Assembly (NCBI RefSeq): GCF_003987855.1
Contig: NZ_RXIZ01000013.1
Span: 115,781 to 179,780, forward strand
From: Hyphomicrobium sp.
GTDB taxonomy: Bacteria; Pseudomonadota; Alphaproteobacteria; Rhizobiales; Hyphomicrobiaceae
Reading direction: 5' to 3'
Length of the DNA stretch: 64,000 nt
Part shown: in pieces, positions 8,261 to 17,568 of the stretch
Position numbering within the stretch: position 1 is the first letter of the stretch
Layout: each line of letters starts with the position of its first letter
Made by a program: the position numbers and the translations under genes
Notes under the pieces: generated by a model
Databases searched by the model: none
Seen by the model: only the letters and a program-made list of their open reading frames with translations
Told to the model about the DNA's origin: nothing

Positions 8261-8671
8261 TTACTTGAGCGGCCCGTTGATCGCCCAGATTACCCCGAAC
8301 GGATCTTTGATCTGACCGTAGCGGTCACCCCAAAACATATTCTCCAGTGGCATGATTGGGGTACAACCTGCGGCGGCCGCGCGATCAAACCAAGCATCGG
8401 CGTCGTCGACCTTCAGCATCACGCTGAACCCGGCAGGAGCGACAGGGGGATGTCCGTGTTCCGGATAGAAATCGCTCATCATCACTGATGCGCCGTTGAT
8501 GTACACGTGCGCGTGCATCGTGCGGCCTTGGTCATCAGGCGGGATCAACGCTGCCAATTCGCCAGCAAATGCCTTTTGATAAAATTCAGCTGCTTTCACC
8601 GCGCCTTCTACGGATAGATAGACAACGGCGCCCCCTTTGACCGGAGGATTGGGATATTTGTAGTCGGACAT
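8261..8671 (-). CDS. VOC-family (glyoxalase/PhnB-like) protein
   Basis: At 136 residues it has the length and beta-alpha-beta-beta-beta pattern of a single VOC module duplicated within the chain: AVVYLSVEGAVKAAEFYQKA at the start and FSVMLKVDDADAWFDRAAAAG in the second half, ending with DRYGQIKDPFGVIWAI. This is the PhnB/YdcR-like branch (older name 3-demethylubiquinone-9 3-methyltransferase-like), whose members are cytoplasmic and mostly of unknown substrate. The conserved metal-binding positions of true glyoxalases are not clearly complete. It stands alone, convergent to the VPEID-CTERM-like gene. Confidence 0.85.
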   Translation of the reverse strand: MSDYKYPNPPVKGGAVVYLSVEGAVKAAEFYQKAFAGELAALIPPDDQGRTMHAHVYINGASVMMSDFYPEHGHPPVAPAGFSVMLKVDDADAWFDRAAAAGCTPIMPLENMFWGDRYGQIKDPFGVIWAINGPLK

Positions 8672-8944
8672 GATCCTCTCCTGTGGTTTGCCTTCAAGGA
8701 CGCCGCATCAGTCCGGGAGCCGACAGCCGATAAAGAAAAAATCTTCGGTGGGCCTCGCCGGTGACTTTGCAATACGATGGTTTGAAGCCGCAGCGTCAGA
8801 GCCGCTACGAGAGCGCGCAGCAGAAGCTGCGGAATGCGGAAATCCCAACATCTTTCGCCGCAAATGTCTCGGGAACTTAACCGCAAGGATGTTGTTGACT
8901 GATCCGGAAGCGGGTTAAAGCGATATCGAGGTGCATAATACATT

Positions 8945-9163
8945 GTGGTTGTCAGCGCAGTTGGCTCGAGCGAGAGACGGCAAAAACTTCTGAATTTTTT
9001 GCGCACCGCGTCGAGCGACCGGCTGCGCGCGCTGTATCAAGACATTGCTGAAATGACCGCTTGTCGTGCGGAGGCTGCTGTTCAATCCGAGCTGGCGGCG
9101 AGACTGGAAGCGGAGGAGCGACGTCTTGCGCGCATCGAAGCAGCCGTATCCTCTTCGACCTAG
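8945..9163 (+). CDS. Small helical hypothetical protein (72 aa)
   Basis: The GTG-initiated frame encodes a charged helical protein with a C-terminal Ala/Glu/Arg-rich coiled-coil stretch (AARLEAEERRLARIEA). Its stop overlaps the stop of the convergent bacteriophytochrome gene by 4 bases. No family is recognised. The regular amphipathic composition supports real coding, but the start context is weak and a frame also exists on the opposite strand. Confidence 0.4.
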   Translation: MVVSAVGSSERRQKLLNFLRTASSDRLRALYQDIAEMTACRAEAAVQSELAARLEAEERRLARIEAAVSSST

Positions 9164-11844
9164 CCACTAATCTTGGGAGGGATGAACAAACTCTTCAAGA
9201 GTCCGATGAGCCCAGCGGCTTCGTAGGGCTTGCGGATAAATGGTGCGGCAACGGAATTGGGTGAAATGAGTTCGGCCTCGCCATAACCGGTGGCGAACAC
9301 ATACGGTATTCGCCTCCGTGTCAGCTCTTCCGCGACAGGCAACGATGTTCCATCGCCGAGGTTCACATCGAGAACGGCGCAATCGAAATCCAGCGCATCC
9401 AGGAGGAGGAGGGCATCTGCGGAAGATGCCGTCGGGGAAACGGAATGTGCCCCGTGCCTTAACAGAATATCCTCGGCCTCGAGCGCAATTAGAAGCTGGT
9501 CTTCGACGAGTAGAATGCGCAAACCCTCCAGCGCATTATTGGACTGCGACGTGGGCGCAGGGACACGCGAAAATACAGCCGTTTCTTCGCCCTTGCGGAT
9601 AAAGCGGGCTGGAATGACCAGCAGCGCCTTGACGCCGGCTGGATCGAACTGAATGTCGCTTTTTCCTCCAAGATCAAAAGGAATGCTGCGATCGATTAGG
9701 ATCGAACCGAATCCGCGCCTTAGCGGCGCTCTCACGGGTGGTCCGCCGCGTTCAATCCAACCGATCTTACACGACCCATCGGTCTGCAATGACCAGTTAA
9801 CCTCCAGCGAAGTCCCTGACATGGAGAGCGCACCGTACTTTGCGGCATTTGTCGCGAGTTCGTGAAAGATTAGCGCGAGAACGGAATAAGCGCGTCCATC
9901 TAGATCAATCGACGGGCCAGAGAGATCGATTGAGGCTGTGTGCGAGTAAGGCGATAGTTCCGCGGTCAGAAGCTGCTTTATGGAGCCGCCGCCATCATGA
10001 CGCACGATCTGATCGTGCGCCAACGCGAGCGCCATGATCCGTTCCTTCAAGGACGCCGCGTACGTCTCGATCGATTGGCTGGAATCGACGGGTTGCGATA
10101 CGATCGATTTTATCAGGGCCAATACATTCTTGACCCTGTGGTTCAACTCCTCGTTTAAAACCTTCTGGCGAACTTCTGCTTTCTTCTTTTCTTCCGACAA
10201 AAGCTCTGCTTGTCGCAGGATCACCTCAAGGAGCGTTGTGCGAATTGCCTCTGCGATCTCCCGATCGGATTCGGACCACGGGAGAGATTGAAATTCGACT
10301 GTTTGCTTCCACATCGAGAAACTTTTTCTTGGCGTCAGCCGATCGCCAAATTGACCGACCGCATACTCCTTCTTCGGGTCTCCCGCCCATTCGATCGTCT
10401 GGGAGACTTCCTTGCGGTAGAACATCAGATAGTCGCCAGGTATCTGGGAAAGCGGTACCGCGAGAACGCCGCTGACAGCTATGCGATATTTTTCAGCGGC
10501 GGGCAGGCTGCCAGACAGCTCGTGTGTCGCCCAGATCTGTCCGTTGGTCACTTCGTTCAGAAAGCCAGCTAGTTCGTCGATACACGTGGATGGCGGCGTC
10601 GTGCCGAAGGCGTGGTAGGTGCCTGCTTGCCGAAGTCCCACTCCATCGCACTGAATCAATTGCGCGAACGAATGAAGATGGTTGCGCAACGGAGACGAGG
10701 AATCTTCGTTGAGAGAAATTTCGCTCAGAAGTTTATCAAGAGCCCGGCGTGCATGTCGTGCCGCGTTCAGCCGTTGCTCTTGAATAACTGCTTGCAGGTG
10801 GAGGGAGAAAAAGTCGCCAAAAACCTCGGCTGCGATACGATGTGCCAATCGCAATACGCGTGGCGTGTAGTGATGGCAGGCGAGGAGGCCCCACAGCTTT
10901 CCGCCAATGACGATCGAGATGGACATGGAGGCAGCCACCCCCATGTTTCTTAGATATTCCCTGTGAATGGGCGATACACTTCGTAAGTGAGCGTAGCTCA
11001 TGTCGAGCGGTTCGCCCGATGCGTTCAGAACCGGATGAATCGGTATCTGCTCTGCAAACACATCGCTAATGATGCGAACGGTATTGCGCAAATAGAGTTC
11101 GCGCGCTTGTTTCGGAATGTCACTTGCAGGGAAGTGCTGGCCCAGGAAGGACTCGAGGTCACTTCGCTTGGCTTCGCTTATGACTTTGCCGCTGCCATCG
11201 TGCTCGAAGCGATACAGCATCACGCGATCGTATCCGAGGACGGCTTTCAAAAGCCGCGGCGCTTGCCGGAAGAGCGCGTCGATCGTTCGAGCTTCTCGCA
11301 TGCGGGAGATGAGTTCGCGTGCGGGTTCCAAGGGGCTGTCCAAAAGGCCGATCTCGACCTTCTCGAATTCAAGAATTGACTGGCCCTTGAAGGCATGAAC
11401 TGAAATGTCGCAAAAGAGGTCGGTGCTCAGAGGATACGCACTGAGAGTGGCTGGACGAGCAGGATTGATTGCTTGGCCAAAAGCATTTCGTAGATCGTGT
11501 GCGACTCGTGAACCGAATAGGTCCTCAACCTTCATGCCGACGATGTTGTCGATCTCTCGGTTGAAAAAGCCGGGGGCGTTCTGCGACTGACGCAGAAATG
11601 TCCGCAGTTGCCGATCCGCGACCAGCAAACAACCGTGGGGTTGGATGCTTCCCGGGATATGAATGGGTTCTCGATCGCAATTGGAAAGATCGATGGGCTC
11701 GCTCACGGCAATCGTCCGGGTCGCGACATGCGATGTAGCCTTGCTTTGAATTGTCTGGATAAAGGCTTCGCGGCCGAAATCGCACCGCTGCTTTGCCGAC
11801 GGCTGGTCGCGCTTTCGCCAATTCAGCCGCATTGCCAACCGCAC
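9160..11844 (-). CDS. bphP: Bacteriophytochrome hybrid histidine kinase (PAS-GAF-PHY-HWE kinase-REC)
   Basis: This is a red/far-red light sensor that would bind biliverdin. The chromophore cysteine is present just before REPIHIPGSIQPHG (Cys56 from the first ATG). The PAS_2 domain spans about 50-160, the GAF about 175-345 with the PASDIP motif (240-244), and PHY about 350-545 with EWAGDP. The kinase is of the HWE/HisKA_2 type: phosphorylatable His569 in NHRVKNVLAL, N-box ELATNAAKYG, and GFGSILID. A receiver domain is fused at the C-terminus (ILLVEDQLLIA, phospho-Asp in VLDVNLGDG). The 5' start is uncertain: the first ATG gives an unusually long tail before the cysteine, and a GTG at codon 47 is a family-like alternative. 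A Crp/Fnr gene is divergent. No heme oxygenase is present in the window. Confidence 0.93.
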   Translation of the reverse strand: MRLAMRLNWRKRDQPSAKQRCDFGREAFIQTIQSKATSHVATRTIAVSEPIDLSNCDREPIHIPGSIQPHGCLLVADRQLRTFLRQSQNAPGFFNREIDNIVGMKVEDLFGSRVAHDLRNAFGQAINPARPATLSAYPLSTDLFCDISVHAFKGQSILEFEKVEIGLLDSPLEPARELISRMREARTIDALFRQAPRLLKAVLGYDRVMLYRFEHDGSGKVISEAKRSDLESFLGQHFPASDIPKQARELYLRNTVRIISDVFAEQIPIHPVLNASGEPLDMSYAHLRSVSPIHREYLRNMGVAASMSISIVIGGKLWGLLACHHYTPRVLRLAHRIAAEVFGDFFSLHLQAVIQEQRLNAARHARRALDKLLSEISLNEDSSSPLRNHLHSFAQLIQCDGVGLRQAGTYHAFGTTPPSTCIDELAGFLNEVTNGQIWATHELSGSLPAAEKYRIAVSGVLAVPLSQIPGDYLMFYRKEVSQTIEWAGDPKKEYAVGQFGDRLTPRKSFSMWKQTVEFQSLPWSESDREIAEAIRTTLLEVILRQAELLSEEKKKAEVRQKVLNEELNHRVKNVLALIKSIVSQPVDSSQSIETYAASLKERIMALALAHDQIVRHDGGGSIKQLLTAELSPYSHTASIDLSGPSIDLDGRAYSVLALIFHELATNAAKYGALSMSGTSLEVNWSLQTDGSCKIGWIERGGPPVRAPLRRGFGSILIDRSIPFDLGGKSDIQFDPAGVKALLVIPARFIRKGEETAVFSRVPAPTSQSNNALEGLRILLVEDQLLIALEAEDILLRHGAHSVSPTASSADALLLLDALDFDCAVLDVNLGDGTSLPVAEELTRRRIPYVFATGYGEAELISPNSVAAPFIRKPYEAAGLIGLLKSLFIPPKISG

Positions 11845-11933
11845 TGGCAGATGTGGTAACCCTTAACACCCCCCGCGTCTGCCGTCCGTCTACTAGTGGA
11901 CGTTCGTCAATCTTGGCCAAACGAGAATTTACG

Positions 11934-12668
11934 ATGATCGCGCCTGTCGTCGAGGAGCTTAGATCGAATGGGCTGCTGGCCCGGCTCCAGGAGGCCGATC
12001 GCATTCGGCTGCAACCCCACTTCACGGTGGTCGACCTGGCGCAGAACGATGTTTTGCAGAAGGCCGGAGAGGAAGTCGTCGATACGTACTTTCCGTGTGG
12101 CTCAGCTATGGCGAGCTTCAATGTCTGGGTCGATGAGGACAGACCGGGTATCGAAGTCGCTTTGGTTGGCCGAGAGGGTGCAATTGGAGGCATCGTCTCC
12201 AATGGCCGCGTGCCGGCGTTTGCCACGGCCTCTGTTCGCACAGCCGGACGCTTCCTGCGGATCAAGGTGGCGACACTCGAAAACCTCAAACTCGAGTCGA
12301 TTGCTCTGCGCCACTGGTTCGCGCGTTATTCCGATTGTCTGATTGCTCAGGTCTTTCAAACGGCGGCATGTAACGCGACGCACACGATCCTGCAGCGTAC
12401 CGCCAAATGGCTCATCGCAGCGGGCGCGCGCACGAGCAGCCCTGAGTTCGAGATGACCCAAGATCAATTGGCAGAGATGCTAGGGGTCGGGCGCACATTC
12501 GTAACGCGCGTGGTGCGGCAGTTGCGGGAGGAAGGCATCATCGATACCCGGCGCGGCATCTTCATCGTCAAGGACGAGCAGGCGCTGCGTGCAAAGTCAT
12601 GTCTCTGCACGACGGCGATCGAAAATCACTTCGATGCGGTGCTGCACGGAATCTACCCTGCCGCGTGA
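11934..12668 (+). CDS. Crp/Fnr-family transcriptional regulator
   Basis: The 244-residue product has an N-terminal cyclic-nucleotide-binding-like beta barrel (about 20-130; FPCGSAMASFNVW, VALVGREGAIGG) and a C-terminal winged helix (about 165-220), whose recognition region is MTQDQLAEMLGVGRTFVTRV. The Fnr cysteine cluster is absent at the N-terminus, and the cAMP-contact RxxE-type motif is not obvious, so the signal is unknown. The start at 11934 is preferred because the longer frame overlaps the divergent phytochrome gene. Only about 90 bases separate the two starts, so shared or mutual control is plausible. This subgroup is common in Rhizobiales next to light or stress genes. Confidence 0.85.
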   Translation: MIAPVVEELRSNGLLARLQEADRIRLQPHFTVVDLAQNDVLQKAGEEVVDTYFPCGSAMASFNVWVDEDRPGIEVALVGREGAIGGIVSNGRVPAFATASVRTAGRFLRIKVATLENLKLESIALRHWFARYSDCLIAQVFQTAACNATHTILQRTAKWLIAAGARTSSPEFEMTQDQLAEMLGVGRTFVTRVVRQLREEGIIDTRRGIFIVKDEQALRAKSCLCTTAIENHFDAVLHGIYPAA

Positions 12669-12748
12669 GTCATGCCGAGCGGTCGGCGGTGGAGAACGTC
12701 GCTCGGTGGCGTTCTGATATTATCGCGCGGATGGACGCGGCGTTTGGC

Positions 12749-13915
12749 TCAAGCTACTGCTTTTCGAGCGCGGGATAATCTTGAAATGACATCAAAGTAT
12801 GCGTCGCGGTAGCTAGGTTGTGTCAGGGCATGCTGGGTAGAATATGCGCGGTTGAGTGCGATACACGCGTCGTAATTTTTCTCTTCAAGGAAGTATTCGA
12901 TCTTGCGGCGAATGTCGGCCGCTTCGTGCGGCACATCAACTTTCGATACGAAATCGGGCAGGCCGGCGTAGTAGCCGGTATCTGACACGAGCATAGGAAT
13001 GTTCGCAAAGAGGAGGCGCTGGCAAACCGACGACGTCTCTCCGAAGGTTGGATGCCGCAACTGGATAGCGAGATCGACGTCTGCCATTTCCTGCAGAAAC
13101 TGCTTTTGTGAAAGGCCCGGCTTGATGCTGCTTTTCAGGCCGTTCTTTATTTTTCGCAGCCGCTTATAGATGCGCCGCAGGTATCGCAAATCACCTTCCC
13201 CAACGATGTGGAATTCGATGCTTTGGGCATCAGTGAGTTGGCTCAGTGCTTCAACGATGTAGTCGATGCCCTTGTTGGAATGTACGAACCCGAACGTTCC
13301 GATACGAAACTTACGGGCGCGAGAGGTTCTTCGACGGGGCGGCATATCGTAGTAGCGCTGCTCGATGACTTCGCAGGGCTTATCAGGGAAATAGCGCGCC
13401 ACCCGTTCGCGCAGGAAGTTACTATTTACAATGACGGCCTTCGCATATTGGATGACTTCGGCGATCGCGGTGATGGAGTAAGCCTGGTTTTGATCCCACC
13501 AGCCTCCGACAGCTTCGAGATATTCGCGAACCTCAGATCCGTACCAGTGCTCATAAATTTCAAAAAATTGCCGGCGTGTGATCTTTCCGCTTATCCATAA
13601 ACCGACGAAGACGTGATTCAAAACGCCGTCGTGCAAGTGCGCGATTCCGCCATGCCGCTGCAGCACTGCCGCATAAAATTCCGCATGCCGGCCGTTGGAA
13701 ACGACGGTGACAATTTCATCGTGAGGCGGGCGATCGACGTCGATCAAATCACGGATGTGCCGGGCATCCATCCCCGCGACGGGTATCGGATCCTTTGCCG
13801 TTGTATACAGGGTTACTTGGTGTGCTTGAGGCGGACCGTCAGCCAAGATGTTGAACGTTACATCTCCACAGCCGTTGATCTCGGGCGGAAAGTAAGAGGC
13901 GAACCCGATGTTCAT
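12749..13915 (-). CDS. Glycosyltransferase, GT4-like (GT-B fold)
   Basis: The 388-residue protein opens with IGFASYFPPEINGCGDVTFN, the typical glycine-rich N-terminal loop of family 4 transferases, and has a second Rossmann half beginning at FRIGTFGFVHSNKGIDYIVE. A sugar-nucleotide-binding segment follows (VDLAIQLRHPTFGETSSVCQ), although the usual E-x7-E is reduced to one clear glutamate. It probably adds a sugar to a cell-surface glycan on the cytoplasmic face. It lies 1 base after the gene at 13917-14525, so the two are co-transcribed. Acceptor and donor are unknown. Confidence 0.85.
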   Translation of the reverse strand: MNIGFASYFPPEINGCGDVTFNILADGPPQAHQVTLYTTAKDPIPVAGMDARHIRDLIDVDRPPHDEIVTVVSNGRHAEFYAAVLQRHGGIAHLHDGVLNHVFVGLWISGKITRRQFFEIYEHWYGSEVREYLEAVGGWWDQNQAYSITAIAEVIQYAKAVIVNSNFLRERVARYFPDKPCEVIEQRYYDMPPRRRTSRARKFRIGTFGFVHSNKGIDYIVEALSQLTDAQSIEFHIVGEGDLRYLRRIYKRLRKIKNGLKSSIKPGLSQKQFLQEMADVDLAIQLRHPTFGETSSVCQRLLFANIPMLVSDTGYYAGLPDFVSKVDVPHEAADIRRKIEYFLEEKNYDACIALNRAYSTQHALTQPSYRDAYFDVISRLSRARKAVA

Positions 13916-13916
13916 A

Positions 13917-14525
13917 CTAGTATCTAACGCTCCGCTCGATTTTGCGGAGGATCTTCACAACGCCGCGCCGAACCGGCCACGCGACCTGGAAGAGCGGCAA
14001 TGGAAGTTTGAAGACCTGACGCAATGAACTCGACTCCAGCCGCGCAAGAGATGCACTTCCCGGCCTCGTCTCTTCGGCTGTTGTTGGCAGCAGTTTTCGA
14101 AAATCGATTTGCGTATCGCGCTGTTTGCGGGGCTCGCTGGCCCCCGTGAAAACAATCGGCGGTATGAGAGTTCCCGGCACAATGAACACGCCGTTTCTTC
14201 TAATTTGGCCGTAAAAATCATGAAGTAATCTGCTGCCGATCGGGAAGCGGTAGCAGAGCTTTATCAAGCGTGCCGCTATCTGGAGCTGATCCGGTGTAAG
14301 CTCCACAAACTCCCGAGCATCCTGGGTGCTTTCGTAGAATGCTCGAAAGGCCAGTGGTGTGACGCCGCTTAGATGCTGCAAGATCAGCATCTTGCAAAGT
14401 GTATCCTTCGTGATGATCTTAGCTAAAGCGCGGGGCCCCCGTTGATTGCGGACAAGAAGATCCCAATCGCAGGCTGCCCTGATCAGCGCGAGCGCCCGAG
14501 ACGGCGGCGCCGCTTCAATCGCCAT
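13917..14525 (-). CDS. Hypothetical protein in polysaccharide locus (202 aa)
   Basis: I do not recognise this family. The protein is largely helical and soluble in its first 120 residues (ALALIRAACDWDLLVRNQRG, LTPDQLQIAARLIKLCYRFP) and ends with a basic, partly hydrophobic tail (VAWPVRRGVVKILRKIERS) that could associate with the membrane. It is the first gene of a pair with the GT4-like transferase and is therefore probably involved in the same glycan pathway. The ATG is followed by an Ala/Pro-rich leader without signal-peptide features. Confidence 0.6.
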   Translation of the reverse strand: MAIEAAPPSRALALIRAACDWDLLVRNQRGPRALAKIITKDTLCKMLILQHLSGVTPLAFRAFYESTQDAREFVELTPDQLQIAARLIKLCYRFPIGSRLLHDFYGQIRRNGVFIVPGTLIPPIVFTGASEPRKQRDTQIDFRKLLPTTAEETRPGSASLARLESSSLRQVFKLPLPLFQVAWPVRRGVVKILRKIERSVRY

Positions 14526-14862
14526 AAGAAATCTTTCTTGTATGCCGGGCGAAGCGCTTTGATCGGAACTCAGAAGTATCTAGAAGCGGCTTAAGCAATG
14601 TCGTTACACGCGTTGGAAAGTTTAGGCGCATCGCCTTCGAATGACATCATGATCACAGGGCGATCTTGTCTCATCCAGAAGCGATAGGTTCTGTCCCGAC
14701 GGTTTGCAAACCCTTGAAGCGACAGTCAAGCGCCCTGTGCATTGGCGCAAGCGCCAGCGGTATGAAGGCTGCGACGCGAAAGATGTGGAGATCGACAGAT
14801 GGAGATTGAGGTCCCTCCCCAGAGTCAGCAGGATTGTAAAATCCGTTTTCTGTGGGGAAGTT
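14526..14862. other. Divergent intergenic region
   Basis: This stretch separates the minus-strand GT pair from the plus-strand WcbI-like gene. It must hold both promoters, but I found no clear operator or terminator. Open frames here have no family features. Confidence 0.4.
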
Positions 14863-15804
14863 ATGTTCGGCGCCGGACGAATGATCAAGTCGCTGGTCCG
14901 TGGATCTTGGAAACAACTTCGAAGAAAACGTACGGCTGCCATTTACGGCGCATGTCACGCCGTAGCACTACATAAAATTTTAAATAATCAGCCAGCCTTT
15001 GCCGAGCGATATGATCTCATTTGCCTACCCCCAAACTTCGCTCTGACCGACTCGCAGTTCTCACACATTTGCGAGAACGTTCTGCCGAAGTTGGACCTCT
15101 TCTTGTATCAACCCGTATCTGGCGAAGGGCGGCACTTTGCAACCGCCCCTATGCTCAACGCGCTTAGAAGGTGTGCGAAGAGCATACGCTTTTCATACAT
15201 GCACTGCGAACTGTATCACCCATTCTCGAATTATCCGTCAGATTCCATGCCGGGTTATCATGGCGACTACATTGATTATGCAGTGGGCAAGATGTTCTTC
15301 GCCAGGTTGCCTCTGGACGAGGCATACTCGCGGGATCTGCTTATCCCTTATTCTGATGACATCTTGCGCTGGAACCTTCGTGAAATCCGCTATCGCGAGA
15401 ACCGTGTTTTCGCTGGCGACAGACCGATAGATATTAAAATAGCGGACCTTATTGAGCGGCGCTTCAAGAAAGATCGGCTCTTCTTTACGATGAACCATCC
15501 GACTTCAATCATACTCAACCACGTAGCTCGCGCGATTTGCTCCGAGCTGGGGCTTGAGTATACGGAAAATATCGAAGAGGAGCCGCTTGGCTCAATTGTA
15601 GTGCCGGTACCGAGTTTCACGCGTAAAGCATTCGGTATGCAGTTTGCCGATGACCCGCTGCGAATGAGCAGCGTCGAAATCTCGTTCGACGAGTACGTTC
15701 GCCAGCAGATCGAATACTTCAAGACGATCGATCCGAGTATCTTTTTAACAGCGATCAAGGAGCTTGCCAGAAATCGTCCCTGGTTCGAGCGCATGGCCTT
15801 CTAG
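14863..15804 (+). CDS. WcbI-like polysaccharide biosynthesis protein
   Basis: ATG at 14863 is preferred over upstream starts because GGGGAAG precedes it. The 313-residue product has the WcbI signature: AAIYGACHAVALHKIL near the N-terminus, a variant of the G-N-C-Q/H nucleophile-like loop, followed by YDLICLPPNFAL, a blocked-out acidic middle, RFSYMHCELYHPF and a C-terminal helical region. WcbI proteins are needed for capsule synthesis in Burkholderia and are thought to be acyltransferases with an SGNH-like fold; here the loop has Ala in place of the usual Asn. It likely modifies the polymer made by the surrounding glycosyltransferase and nucleotide-sugar genes. Confidence 0.75.
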   Translation: MFGAGRMIKSLVRGSWKQLRRKRTAAIYGACHAVALHKILNNQPAFAERYDLICLPPNFALTDSQFSHICENVLPKLDLFLYQPVSGEGRHFATAPMLNALRRCAKSIRFSYMHCELYHPFSNYPSDSMPGYHGDYIDYAVGKMFFARLPLDEAYSRDLLIPYSDDILRWNLREIRYRENRVFAGDRPIDIKIADLIERRFKKDRLFFTMNHPTSIILNHVARAICSELGLEYTENIEEEPLGSIVVPVPSFTRKAFGMQFADDPLRMSSVEISFDEYVRQQIEYFKTIDPSIFLTAIKELARNRPWFERMAF

Positions 15805-16000
15805 GAAAAGATGATCAGTTCGACCGATGTCGATTTGACGACAAACTTGCGATGTCGCGGCTGGCGTACTCTGTCTGATTGTCTCACGCTGTTGCACCGC
15901 ATCTAAAGCTGCGTTAATAATAGTTCGGGGTGGCACCGAGGCGGAATTTTTTGGGTGCCGCGCGTGAGCGTTTAGCTCAGCTGAGGGGGACAATTTTCTG

Positions 16001-17407
16001 ATGATTCCAGCGTCTTACCGCGACAAGAATGTGTGCATCATCGGTCTGGGCTATGTTGGATTGACCCTCGCGGTGGCGATGGCCGATTGCGGTCTTCGAG
16101 TCCATGGCGTCGAGATCAACAGCAAGGTGCTCGACGCACTCAAGCAGAAAAAAGCTCACTTCTCCGAGCGCGGCTTGAACGCCAAGCTCGCCGCGCATTT
16201 GGCCTCCGGCCGCTTCACATTCGGCGACAAGCTCCTGCCGAACGATCGGATCACCGTCTACATCGTGACTGTCGGCACGCCGGTCGGCGACGACAAGCGC
16301 GCGCGGTTCGAGGCGATTCACGGCGTCTGCGAGCAGATCGCCGGTGTGTTGAAGGACGACGATCTTGTCATTCTCCGTTCAACCGTGCGGGTGGGCACGA
16401 CGCGCGAAATCGTCAAGCCGCTCCTCGATCGCACGGGGCGCTCGTATGACCTGGCGTTCTGTCCCGAACGGACGCTCGAAGGCAAAGCGCTGGTCGAACT
16501 CGGCAGCCTGCCGCAAATCGTCGGCGGCATCGACAATAACGCGACATTCCGCGCCTCCCAGCTCTTCTCATTCATGACGCCGTCCGTGGTGCGCGTGCGC
16601 GACACCGAAACCGCGGAGATGGCCAAGCTCATCAACAACACGCAGCGCGATTTCCTGTTTGCGTTCGCTAACGAAGTCGCGTCGATGTGCGAAGTTGCCG
16701 GCATTTCCGCCCACGAAGTCATCTCCGCGGGCAATATCGGATACCCGCGCGCGAACCTGCCGATGCCCGGCCCTTGCCTCGAAAAGGACCCCTATATTCT
16801 CGCGGAGGGCATAGAGAGATTTGGCTTTGCGCCTCAGTTGGCGTTGTCCGCTCGGCGCTGGAACGAGCAATTGCCGATCAAGAGCGTCTCTCGTATCTCG
16901 CGCCTCTGGCGGGCGAGAGCCAAGGGCGGGGTGCTTCCCGGGAAGATCGCGGTGCTCGGTTTGGCGTTCAAGGGCCGGCCGGAAACGGATGACCTGCGCG
17001 GATCTCTGGCGTTGCCGATCATTGAAGCTTTGCGCGGCGAATTTGCGGGCGTGAAGATCGACGGGTGGGATGCGGTCGTTCCGCAGGCTGACATCGAGAG
17101 TCTCGGTATTCATCCGGTCGCTAGTGTCGAGGACGCGTTTGCGGGCGCTGACATCGTCATCATTCAAAACAATCACGAATGCTTCGCGCAGTTGCCCTAC
17201 AGCTCTCTGCTTCCATTGATGCGCAAGCCGGGTCTGTTGTACGATTTCTGGAACACCTACACCGAGAACTTCGTGGGCCCCGTCGATGGCGTCTACTGCA
17301 CTGGGCTTGGCGAGCAGGTGGTCGGCGCCGACGTCGTTACCGCTATGAACCGCAGGGTTGGAGAAAAACCCGGATTGGCTGTCGTAACGGCAGCGGCAGC
17401 CGGGTGA
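16001..17407 (+). CDS. UDP-sugar 6-dehydrogenase, WecC/UDP-N-acetyl-mannosamine dehydrogenase type
   Basis: This NAD-dependent enzyme oxidises the C6 hydroxyl of a UDP-hexose twice to give a uronic acid for surface polysaccharide. The Rossmann start VCIIGLGYVGLTLA, the substrate loop FCPERTLEGKAL, K209 and N213 in MAKLINNTQRDF, and the catalytic Cys259 in GPCLEKDPYIL are all present. The FCPER-and-GPCL-KD combination favours N-acetylated substrates (WecC/TviB group) over UDP-glucose. At 468 residues it is slightly longer than usual, with a short C-terminal extension. A terminator follows directly, and a nucleotide-sugar epimerase gene comes next. The upstream 196 bases are the promoter region. 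Confidence 0.9.
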   Translation: MIPASYRDKNVCIIGLGYVGLTLAVAMADCGLRVHGVEINSKVLDALKQKKAHFSERGLNAKLAAHLASGRFTFGDKLLPNDRITVYIVTVGTPVGDDKRARFEAIHGVCEQIAGVLKDDDLVILRSTVRVGTTREIVKPLLDRTGRSYDLAFCPERTLEGKALVELGSLPQIVGGIDNNATFRASQLFSFMTPSVVRVRDTETAEMAKLINNTQRDFLFAFANEVASMCEVAGISAHEVISAGNIGYPRANLPMPGPCLEKDPYILAEGIERFGFAPQLALSARRWNEQLPIKSVSRISRLWRARAKGGVLPGKIAVLGLAFKGRPETDDLRGSLALPIIEALRGEFAGVKIDGWDAVVPQADIESLGIHPVASVEDAFAGADIVIIQNNHECFAQLPYSSLLPLMRKPGLLYDFWNTYTENFVGPVDGVYCTGLGEQVVGADVVTAMNRRVGEKPGLAVVTAAAAG

Positions 17408-17434
17408 TCTGACGCGAGCGATTGACACGGATCG

Positions 17435-17470
17435 AGGGGTGCTGCGCGGTTTGGCAGCGCCCCTTGTCTT
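17435..17470 (+). terminator. Rho-independent-type terminator after the UDP-sugar dehydrogenase
   Basis: AGGGGTGCTGC (17435-17445) pairs with GCAGCGCCCCT (17454-17464) through an 8-base loop with one T-G mismatch and is followed by TGTCTTTT. It lies 28 bases after the stop, so the next gene probably has its own promoter. Confidence 0.7.
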
Positions 17471-17568
17471 TTCGTGGCGACAAGCGGTCTTGAATGCGTG
17501 TCAGGGTCCGTGCGAGTGAGATCCCGCGGAGAGGTTTGGCGCTCAACAATTTACGAAGTAGGTGGCTG

